Below, in pieces: positions 49,901 to 61,900 of a stretch of 64,000 nt of DNA (positions are counted from its first letter, which is position 1; every line of letters starts with the position of its first letter). The position numbers and the translations under genes were made by a program. The DNA comes from Rhyacophila brunnea (taxonomy: Eukaryota > Arthropoda > Insecta > Trichoptera > Rhyacophilidae). The DNA is taken from contig JAGYXB010001996.1 in assembly GCA_022495005.1 (NCBI GenBank), forward strand, positions 1,240,001 through 1,304,000, read 5' to 3'. The notes below the pieces were generated by a model. It was not told where the DNA came from. It was given only the letters and a program-made list of their open reading frames with translations, and searched no databases.

Positions 49901-52900
49901 TAGAATGCACACTTGCATATGGAATTCATTTCAATGATAACATCCATTGAATTATTGATTTTTAATTTCAATGCTGATTGAACTTTGAATATTTTTATTG
50001 TGAATTCTGGGCACACAATACATCAGGATTCTACTGTATATGACGGATCAATGGTTTACATTTCGTTGCGTAACTTATACCGTTATTATAATCATGACCT
50101 ATTGAATCGATGAGCAAACATTTTTTTTTCTGATTGCAAGTAGTGGAGCTCCCCGTAAGTAGCTATGTTATATGTGGACTTACCGGTGTGGAAGGCGATA
50201 GGAAGTGCGAAAGGGAGGTCTCTGTGAGAGGCTCTTCTCTGTCTCCCTCCTGCAATGAATAGCAATACCACCCCACAACCAGACAAAGCACGTATTAAAT
50301 ATCAAGACAACATTGCACAAGCGTAATATGTAAGAGAAAAATAAAACAATTAAAATAGACATGCAAAATTAACAAAAATAAATACAGTTATTATGAATGT
50401 ATAATATAATATATTATTTATATAACAAATACAGAAGAATAAATAAAGTTTTCCACATAATTGTATGATGGAAGCTTCAAAACATGGATGTATTATAATT
50501 TTATTGGTGAAATGGATATTGGAATATCATTACGGGGATACTATTATTTGTAGATAGAATCGCTATTTTAATAATATATAAAAGGCATATCCAACACATC
50601 GATCCCATAATAAGTATTAACTCATAAAAATATAGTTTCAGTAGTAATGTATGATTTAATTGAGATATGGAAAGTGAAGCATTAACCATTCCCATTTATT
50701 TCTTTAACCAGCTTATGCAAAAGTCATTTTAAAATTAACGATGAGGAAGCTCACATGACCTCGTCGTATTGCTTGATTTGAAATGCATCACTCATGGCAT
50801 GCCACAGAAGTGAGAGAAAGAGAGGATGTAAATCCCTACGCTTTATTTAAAGTGAGCCATAGTTTCCGCTTACCACTGGGCAATAGGCTCTTTCTCTCGG
50901 CACAGTGGGAGAATATTTTAACGATTGCGAGTGGCCAGTAAAGATCAAAACTTAGAATTTTCACGTGAAAGAAAATCTGTATTGTCGTTAAATTTGTGAT
51001 GCCCAGTGTCCCCCGCCAAATACAATGCATTTGTTCAAGTTAAACAATAACAATGGGGCAGTTGGGTAGAACATTGCTAATTTTGATACTGGATGTTAGA
51101 TCACATCCTACTTGAAGTTGGACATGCCCAATATATAATTTTAGATAGCTATTACGTATTTCAATTGCCAAAACGTATTTTTAACAGTTTTTAGACATTG
51201 CGGCTACGTACAAAGTAAATGCAATTTGGTGCTTCAATTAGAAATCTGTTCACCAGGGTTGGTTACAGGCATTGACTTACTAATGGACACGGCATGTGAA
51301 AAATAAAAGGACCCTTGTAAATGACGCTCATACACATCTGGGTTTGGTCACATAAATTTCATTCTTTCATAAACATGTAAATGCAAATTTGCAGTGTTTG
51401 AAAAGTACCAACTGTACCAACGTCGCAATATGAGTGATTAATGCAAATCAGTTTTCATGTCTTTACAGTATTGTTATCTAATCTGTAGAATGTAGTTAAA
51501 AAATTAACTCTATCGACATTGTAATAACGGTGATTTTATTAAAAAATTTAATTAAAAATCAAACTATATTATGTATATTGATGATTTTTAATAAGATAGG
51601 AGAGAAATTTGAATTACATTATAATAAGTTGATAAATTCCAAGCGAAAGCACCAAACTGTATTAAGTATTTTTTTTAAATGTCCAATAATATATTACATT
51701 ATACGTTCATTAAAACCGACTGCTAATGTTATTGACTGCACAAAAAGATCAGCAATAACGCTTAGAAATAGAAGACTTTGTCATACTTATTTCAATAAAT
51801 AATCAATGTTTTGAAATGAGGTAAGATAACAATATGTATTAAAGATCAATTCATTCAGAGTAGCCCGCAAACCTCTTGCATTGTTTGTTTGTAAAATGTT
51901 GTTTAATCACGGAACACATAACTCCTAAACGGAGGATATCGACCTCCACAGAAAGGAGATAAAGTTAACAAACACCCTTTTTTTTGGGAATGGTTCATAG
52001 ACATTCGCTCAACCTATTGACATGGCCCCGCTCTACCAAGAATACCACCGTTGGTTGTGATGTTATTATGGTACTTTAAACAAGATTACCAATTAAAACT
52101 AATCAATTGATTAAATAATTATTAATTAAAATTAATCAATTGATTAAATAATTACCAATTAAGAATAATTAATTAATTAATGTTAAATTTATTGAAACCC
52201 TTCTGCATACAGACAATGCAAGAAATTCATGTAACTCCTATACCAAGAACAGAAATAATATTAGAGGTGTGTTTTGATTTGAAACTCATGAACAAAATGG
52301 AGGAATTAAACTCTATAGAAATTAATCATTATCTTCTACGGTTAGAAAAATATAGAAAATAAACAATCAGAACGAAACATAAAGAATATTATTTATCGCA
52401 CACATTCTTTTAGTGATTATTTTAATCAAGAGATTCATAATTTAAAAAAAAAATAGATTATTAATCCGGTGTTAATAAGAAATAAATAGATTCGAACAAT
52501 CATTTTTGTTACATCAATAAAAGTCGTGAAGTCTCCAAGAATTTTTGAACACCTATTTACTGTAGGTAAGTGTTGCCATATTTAAAATAAATAATATCCC
52601 ACAGTAAGCTGAGATGACTTAATAGAATAATATAACAACGCGTACATAAAATAAAGACTTTAGAAAGCTTTAATTAATTTCTAAGTGGCATTATATAAAT
52701 TATTATTGCTAATATAAATATTTACATTAGAATGTGTAGAGGTGATGACAATAAATAGTATGTGGTACATTCAGGCACGGGTGACATATATATATGTAAG
52801 TGTACGGAGGTTCGTAATTCAAATGAAGCATTTTCAATTGCATTGAGGCACATTTGAGAATAATACTTCTCCCGTATAATCCTGTGTCCTGCTGAACATT

Positions 52901-55900
52901 TATGGATCTCGAAAATTAACTGAATCTTAAAAAAATGTTCTGGGGCCACAAAATATCAGACGTTCAAAATACAGTAAAACTACGTTAATTTCGACAGGAC
53001 GGAAAATCAAAAAAAAAAATCGAATTACGGAATACAATTTTATAAAATTGTTAAACATAGCTAATTTTAAGCATAACAGATTTTATGAAATTTCGTGAAA
53101 ATTTCGAATTAACGTGTTTGTATTAATGGGGTTTTACTGTACACCTTTATTTCCAAAAGTGGAGGTGAATGATTTCTACAACACGGTAATTCAGTATAAC
53201 CAGAACAGTTGCTACCTTCTTGAATCATATTGAACCATATCAATTGAACCAAAACGGAATGAGTTTCGTTGAGTAGTTAATTTTTCTGTCAACAGTTGGA
53301 GCTCATGGTGTGTGTCAAAGTAATGAAGAAAAGTCGAGTGACAACTCTCATATCATAAAAAAAAAATGAGGGGAGCCGAACTGTCTATAAAATTTTTATT
53401 TAAAATAAAGTAAATTAGACTTTGGTTGTCAGACCTACATTAGATAACCAAAGAACATAGGTTTGCAAACCAAAGTCTAAATTTAATTAGGTAAACTAGA
53501 AAGATATTTTTTTGTACGAGAGAGCGCCATTCTCTTACCGCACTCAAGCATCAATCTCGAAACTGCTTCTATTGAACGAGGATCCAGTACACACCAATGA
53601 TATTTACAATATCATGTAAAACAGCCTCTACCGATCATTGTCTACTGCTGTACAGCAAATTCCACTTTATAAAATGACAGTCATCACTAAATTATAATAA
53701 ATGCAACATACTGTTATCATCTGTTTTCTTTCCTTACATGTCTTCAATCATTTCGGAATATGCTAAAAATGACACATTGATTTTATATAAGCATGGCTTT
53801 CAATGGCATCGTATTCTTTTAAAAAAACATGTTTTCTAATAAGTATGTAGATATTTCTCTGAGGTGTTTTCAAATTATGTATGTATAGAAATTTACTCTC
53901 GTGACACAGAAAAATGGTACATGAGTTATTAGTTTTACGTAGGGTCGTTATATCGAAAGAATCGATACTTGGTATGGATCAGTATCATATCAGAAGAAAA
54001 GTATTACAAGTGATACCAAAATATCAACAATTTTTAATTATTACAAAAATTGAAAAAAATAAGATATTTTTTTGAGAGCGCTAGATTTATCAACCAGGCC
54101 CTAAACTCTCATTGATTAAATCATGTTCGAAAAAATTTTGATAATATCAGCATGTCTCAGTGGCGAAGAGTGGAGGTAGGCTGTTGGGAACTGACATAAA
54201 TAGTGCACACTAAGCTTTTGTCAGTCATACGTATTTGTTTTCTTTGAACAAAGACTTAAAACTAATTTGTAAATTGCAGATAGTGTTGGTTAGTTTTTAG
54301 AATTAAAACCTGCGTAAACCTAGCCATTATAGATAATAGTCAAAAAATATTCATCTATATTTTTTAAATTCCTAAAATTATGCCATTAAATAATACATAA
54401 TTTTAGATATTTCATGGATAGAAGAATATTTTTAATCTAATATGGTTTGGTTTAGGCAAGGCTTAATGAACTTAAAAAAACTAACCAACACCATCTGTAA
54501 TATTATGTATTCTTAATTCAACGAAAATAAACATGACTGAAAAGGTGAGCAGTATTTTTGTCGCATCGCCCATAGCATACCTAAACTATTATGGTTTGGT
54601 TAGGCAGGGTTTAATTGATTTTTAAAAACTAACCAACACTATCTGCATTTTGTAGTCTTAGTTCAATGAAAACAAATTTGTGACTGAAAGAGTTTAGCAC
54701 GCACTATTTATGTCAGATCTTAACAGCTTACCTCCACCCTTCGCCACTGGTATTTCTTCTTCATTCAATTTTAAAGTAGACCGATCTTTTGATGTAATGG
54801 TATAATTAATAAAACTATACCATGTATATTCTAGTAATGTGCAAAAATTCACGATGGAGTTACATTTTATCAAATCAGTTAATTCAAAATAGCGTGTGCA
54901 CGATACAAAAAAAAAAAAAAAAAAAAAAACAATGTAAACCGACTATTTATCACGTATAGAAAACTGTTTTAGTTTTGATAATGGTATTCACAATATGTCA
55001 ATAGATCAGATGGCAGATTGTACCTTCCAGACGAACTCTCCGCTGGACGAGTCATCGCTCTCCGACTCCCATTCCTTGAGACGCTCCGGCGGAACGAAGT
55101 TCATGTCTTCTAATTTTTTGAGGTGGACATTGGGCAGGCTCTGGAGAGAGTGAGCCAAGTCGTCCGTTGATGAATTCGACTCGTTGAAAGATGTCGACAT
55201 CATATCGTCGTTTGTAGGACCTGTGTTGTCACGAACGAGAAAAATCATTAGAATATGTTTGCACTGGGATAACTTACTTACTAAATTTTACTAATTACAT
55301 ATACTCAAGTATTAATTGGTAAGAGTTATTAGCCTTTGGTTCGCAATCAGAGATCAACATCTGTTGGCCACGTTGCAAGACAGAAGAATTGAAGTGAGTC
55401 AAAGATATGAAAAAAAAACTTCTTTATGAATATAAAAGGGAGGCAGACATTTTTTTTTAACCGGCTCTACAATTCTATAAGGATCTGTCACTTGCTCAGC
55501 CTATTCAGTCTATGTTCTGAGTCCAAACACCATGTGAATTTGCCAGAATCGGAATTCGAATCCGAGACCCACTACTTTATAAGCCAACTTGTTACCACTC
55601 AGCCATTGATTGCAAGACATATGTAGCAAAATTCACACCTGTGCTGAGACTAATTTGCCAGGGCCCCAATGTGATAAAAAAACATCTTACACGTCGAAAA
55701 AAGTTTTCCATAAAATTAACTGTTATTAAATTTAAAATCAAACAATATTCCTTTCCAATCTTTGAACACACTCTCGCTTGAAGTGAAATGAAGTCAAAAA
55801 TGACCACTTACCAGAGAAATATATCTGACTGATATCAGGCGACGATACTTCAGGCGGATGAATATCGGTGGAGTTCTTCACATCCTCCGTTTGACTGCCC

Positions 55901-58900
55901 CCTTCGCTGCTCTCGCTTCCCAACATCCTGTCTCTGGAGTTCTCATCGCCGATAATGGGAGACTCGAGGCAATCCAAGAAGTGAAACTGCGTATCGATGA
56001 GAACGTCGATCGCTTCACCGCCCTCCCGTGAATCTTTCGAAGCAGCGTCGGGCAATGTCTTCGCCGCCAAATCCTCATCCGACATGCATACGAATGGAGC
56101 ATCCGACCCGTCAAAAATTTGAGGCGTACTGCTTAAAATACCCATCGGTGATCTTTCATTGGATATAAACGAGTTTATATCATTTTTTAATATGTCAAGT
56201 TTCAAATTTGACGATTGATAGACGTCAAAATTATTTGAATTCGGAGATGGTACGATAGAATCAACTGTTTCAGAAGGAGTTGTCGCGTGTGAGAGTATAC
56301 TATCCACGGAAGTGTCGCATATATCATTTGAATTATCATTATTCTGTATTTCTAAATCAATAGGCTGTTTACCATTAGAGTTATCCAAAGAACAATTATT
56401 TGTTGTTTTTCCATCTGTAGTTGGTATATTTTCTACAGATGCCTCGTCATCATTGTGAGTAGTGGAAAAACTTTCATGATCCTTCATTTTTTTAATAATA
56501 CTATCTGTAAAATCTTTAGGTGCCATTGGAGTAATGAATTCGTTAAAAACTGTCTCCGCATTCGGTGTAACATCTGCTATTTGGTTGGTTATTTTATCAC
56601 CACTCTGCTCTATGACAGTCTTGCCAGAGACCAAGGGTGATTTTTGTGAATCTGTTATATTTGACATATCCAATTTAAACGACATCTGCATGCCATTTGA
56701 CGTATTATTGGGAGAAGATGTCACACGTGCATTGTTTTGTAAACTGAACTCTTTAGAATCGGTATTACTCATATCTGACTCACTGTGAGAAATCTTTACA
56801 TTTGTTTTTATATCAACAAAAGGCGCCATGGATATTTCTGAAGCTAGAAAATCATGAGTAACCGCTATAATCGGATTCACTCTCGAGTTACTATTGCTGT
56901 TTGAATTCAGTAATTTTTCTTTTTGCGTATCATTTGTACTATCATGAGAAGACGACAACGAACTAATATTTATGGCATCATTAAACAAACTGGGTTCACA
57001 CGACTCATTCAAAACACTTAAGTCATCAACAGGGAAATCGTTAGCTTTATCTTCTGGGGTTGTCAACATTTTATTTTCATGATTGGAAGATTTTTGTACT
57101 TTATCCTCATCGGCTTCAAATAGACTGTTGTGGGCAGACATTGGCGTCACGCAAGCCTCCGATTCATTTAAACTATTCATAGTAGGCATAGATGGCAGGG
57201 ACAGATTTGACGTGTCCGTATTTGTATCGTCAGGTAATTTGATCGCAACATTGTACAAAGAATTCGGAATCTGCGTGGCATGCGACACTACGCTTCCGAT
57301 ATCGAAAGATTTTTTAGTTATATCACTGCTTTGACTATCAGAAATAGTTGTCTCCGGCAAAACTTCAGTTTTGTTCTCACACGGCAGCGGTGATACATTA
57401 CTCGACACGTCGACAAAATCTTCCGGCAGCTCTTCGACTAAATTATTAAATTCCATAGATTCATCATTGGGTATACATTTTTTGTCTTCGATAATAAATG
57501 TCTTTTGCATGATATTATCGGAGGCACTCAAAGTATTATCGGACTCGCTCTGATCCTCGGTCGTGCTTTTAACATATGTTTCAGAATCGTTCCAAGTGTT
57601 CATATCGGAGACAAATGTTGGTGTTGATATATTGGAAATATTTGACAAATCATCTGTGAAATCGGACACCGTATTATTGCCAGATTCTTTCACATTGGAT
57701 TTACCATCGTCCACGGGCGGAATTTCTGTCGGACTTTCTTTATTGAAATTTCCAATAGCCACAGAATTATCACCAGTTTTTGAATTATTTGATATACCAG
57801 ATATATCAGCTAAAGCCGTGTCAAATATTTCTTTCACAGGTGATTCATCTTGACTTAAAATGAATGCCTCGGACGCCATTGAAATAATTGTCTTGGAGCC
57901 TTCTTTAATATTGTTATCAATTTCTGTCTCCATTTCTAGGCTGTCGAACTCCTGCGGTGCAGTATCACAAGACGGTGAACCCTTCTTGTGCATATTTGAC
58001 AGAAGCGCTTCAGAATAGATGTCACTGAGACCACTAACATTGGGGTTGTCCACGCAGCCCATCACCATTTCGACAGGTTGCTGCCACTGGAAGGAGGTGA
58101 CGGCTTGTCCGCAGGTGTCTGAATTATTGGAAGTGTTCACCCACGACGGTGATGATCCATTGCTGATGTTCAAGTCTTCAGGGGCCCCTCCCAGGGAATG
58201 GTTGTATGCCATTAGGAGACGGTTGAAGGCGGCCTCTTGATCTTCCACATCTTCATTTGCATACTTCACATCTTTGTTAGCGATATCTGAAAAAGGTAGT
58301 GTTTTAAGTATTTTGCGAGATATTTTTTTTTTCAACCATGTTCGATCCTAATAAGATCATATGGGCCTCCACGGAGTGGAGGTTTGCATTAATAGATTGT
58401 TTTTACGAAAAATGGATGTCAGCCACTTGCTCAACTTATTAGGTCCATACTCTGACTCTAACACAAATTGAAAAACAATATGTGTATTTGTCAGACCCAG
58501 GATTCGAACCAGGGACCCACGAAACCATAGGCCGACAACATTTTATAACATTTTATATATAATATGGCATTAACATACAATATATTTATACATACTCTCT
58601 CCTACGCAAAGCGTAATAAACATCGAGTGGAGGTTATATGTATTCATAATATATATTATTTACAAAAAATGATTGTTAGGAACACATTCACTTCACACTA
58701 TTTGGTCTTTGCTCTGAAACAAACACATATTGAAAAAATATGTGAATTTTTCCAGACATGGAAACCATGCAACCCATGGTTCCAAAGGTAGATACATACT
58801 TTACCCCAGAAAAAGTGATTGGGACACATTAATTACTATTCCTTTCAATTTTCCAATGTTAAGAATTCAAATAAAAATTTCAGAGAAACGTTATAATAAA

Positions 58901-61900
58901 CAAGGAATGGTCAGACCAATTGCCCAACCCAATGGGTTAAATAGACGTTGAAATAAAATGTGATTCTTGCGAGACGAAAATGGATCGAAATTCTCGGAAA
59001 AATGCACCAGTGATTTACTGTACAGAAGTAATGTAAGTAATTAATATTATATTTTACCTCTATCGGTGTCATTTAATTCGGACCAGCTTTCCTCAAGAAT
59101 AGGACTGAGTGGGACTACTCCATACATGTTGTAATGTATCATGAGCTCATTCTTGACGGCCTGCGGCGGCACATTCGTGGGGATCTCATTTTCTTCCATG
59201 AAATCGTCTGCGGTGGGCGACTTGGAGGTGTCGTTGATCGAATCCAGGTCTGTCACCATGTCACTGGACGTCGCCGATGCATTGGTTTCATCCAAAGATT
59301 CCTGTGGGACTACTTCGGCGATGTTTTCGTGACATATTTGGCCGATTTTCTAAAAAATTAAATATATATTCGTAACCATCTGTTATGTAATAAATAGCCA
59401 AATGACAGTGAAGTTCATCCCAAGAAATTTCAACGCACAGTTTGGACTATAAATATCTGATTGTCCATCTAAATATTGTAAATAATGATGGTTCAGTTTA
59501 TGTGGCTGCTAATGTAGATAATATAATTTACATAATCGTTTCAAAAAATAAAAAAATGTGAATGTTTTGGTTCTGGTACAAGTCGACCATATTCCGTATT
59601 CAAAATAGTTAAGTTATGTAGTAATTAATAATACAATACCATCAATTCATAAAATATATTCGTCTCAGGGTTAATGTTGGGAATATCTCCACATATCAAT
59701 ACATTTAATAATTTAAGGAAATAACCGTATGAGTATATCTAATATTACTTGAAATGCTTGCTGTTTTTGATGTATTTGAGCAACAGTGTGAATGTGCAAT
59801 AAACTAACATGCAATTAATTTAATCATTGGGATAAGTAACATTTCTTTTGCTTTAATTTAATATATTTAGGGTCCATCTAAATTCTAAATGAAAAAAGCT
59901 TTTAAGCTGTCTATAAAAGCAGAGTAAAAGTTAACAGCATCATAAAATATTTATTGTAATAAATTTTACAATGAATTGTTCTAATAGGCTGTTGCACTAA
60001 AAAGGCTTCCCGTCTGAACACAGCGGCAGACAGACAACAGTGAGAGGTGACACTACTGAGTGAATATGTAGCTGACGGATCAGTAGTATTTTTGGTTTCT
60101 ATTGCAGGTTTGAATGGCTTGCTAAATAGTTTTATTTTTCCAGATTTATTGGTTTTTATGATGGGGTCAACTTGTGCGTGTAGTCTTTTAAGTTGAACAT
60201 GTGTTTAATGAAGTCAATAATCACCTGTGCTAGGGGAAGTTTCAGCTCTAGTTCATTCCTCAGTGCTTCTACACTGTCTACATCGAGAGAATACCGATCA
60301 GACGTGCTGTTTTCACTCAATGATTCACTACTCCCTGTGTTACTCACACTGACAGAATTAGACAGTTCACTGACACGCGCATTCTTTACGGGCATATTAA
60401 ATAGACCACCGTTTTCTAAACCGTCCAGCGGCTCCAGTTTAGGATGCAAAAACCATCCCGTGGATTGTCCCGTCTTCAATTCTGTCTTGATGGTCTGCGG
60501 CAAAATGTAATCGTCCATTGGCTTGATGGTTTCTGCCGTAAGACTCTCCGCTTCCATATCTAATTTCATGAATTCCACATCTAAACTTTCGATCAGGTCG
60601 TCGTCCAGAGGTGTGGCTTCGCAGTTGATTGAGGAATTATTGTTGATGAGAGTCGGCAGGCCACTGTCGTGGCCGTGGGAGCTCGAAATGTCATCATCGG
60701 AGCTTATTTCGTCCATTTCGTTTTCGTCATTCGTGGCGGGCGGACTGGAGTATTCAATGTTGAGATTGTTTTCGTTTTCAGCCATGGCGAGCTTCGAAGT
60801 TAGGTTATTGATCTCATTCTGCTTGATCTCCCGCATCTGCTGCTCTAACGGAAGTATTTCATCGTTGACATGATTGAAATTGTTTTCGTTAATCAACCGA
60901 GATTCGATCCCAGTCATATCTACTGGTTTACAATCCATTGACAGTAGTGGAACCTCATCGACAGTCGATTTAGGACCTTTAACCAAATTCTTAATAATTC
61001 TACAATCATCGCTTTGATTAACCGTAGACCGATCGTTATCCAATACAACTCTATCGACAATATTGATTATTGCTTTTACTGGAGTAACAATTTTGGAATC
61101 ATCACTCAAATTTGACATAAAACATTCCTCATTAGGCGCAAATTGATAATCTTCACGGGTATCAAACGTAACATCATTAGATTTAGGTATGTTTTGTATT
61201 CCAAGAACATTCATTATATCACTTGAAATATTTGTATTTATGGCTTCATTGATAATAAATTGATCATTTAAATTCATTTCAAAATCTCCCGTCAAATCAA
61301 CATCCCTTTGAATTTCATTACTTGTCGTTTTAATAAGCATTTTGCTGATTCTAGAATCATCACTTTCATTTGACACTGTTTCATTTGACAAGACTTTATC
61401 GCCCCTCAAGTCATCAATAATATTTACACCTTCAACAATTTGTATATCACTCCTACATCTGGGAGCATTTGTACTCTGAATTACACTAGATATATTATCC
61501 TCCGCAACGATTCTGTTCAAATCGTCACATTGTTTAACAGATTCAACAGGTTCTGTTGTCTTAGCATCTACATCATTATGGCTTGGTGAATTATCTTTCT
61601 GCAATACGATTTCTTCTTTAATATCACTTGACATAGACTCCACAGTTTTATCACCAGTTCTAGAAACATCCACATTGTCAACAATTTCGGTTTTGATTGT
61701 ATGGATTTCTTTAGTAGTACTCATTTCGTCAAGTAATACCGGTTTCATTGTTTCATTAATACTTTCGGTTACTTTAGAGTCATCACTTTGATTAAAATGA
61801 GTGAAATTTTCATTTTGAACAATTTCTAATGCTGGTTTTACAATAACAGAATCATCTTTAACAGATGTTATTTCATCCCCTTTATCAGGTTTTAAAGTTA

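Noticed and set aside
52079..52178. Possible CRISPR-like array
   Set aside because: It is a simple AT-rich tandem duplication without unique spacers, in a eukaryotic intron.
51530..52362. Two AT-rich frames (90 and 60 codons)
   Set aside because: Lys/Asn/Ile-rich peptides typical of random AT-rich DNA, next to an AT tandem repeat.
60156..60224. Apparent C terminus of the 3.8-kb exon
   Set aside because: A good donor in phase 0 precedes it and the next exon fits; the residues VIIDFIKHMFNL and so on are intron translation.
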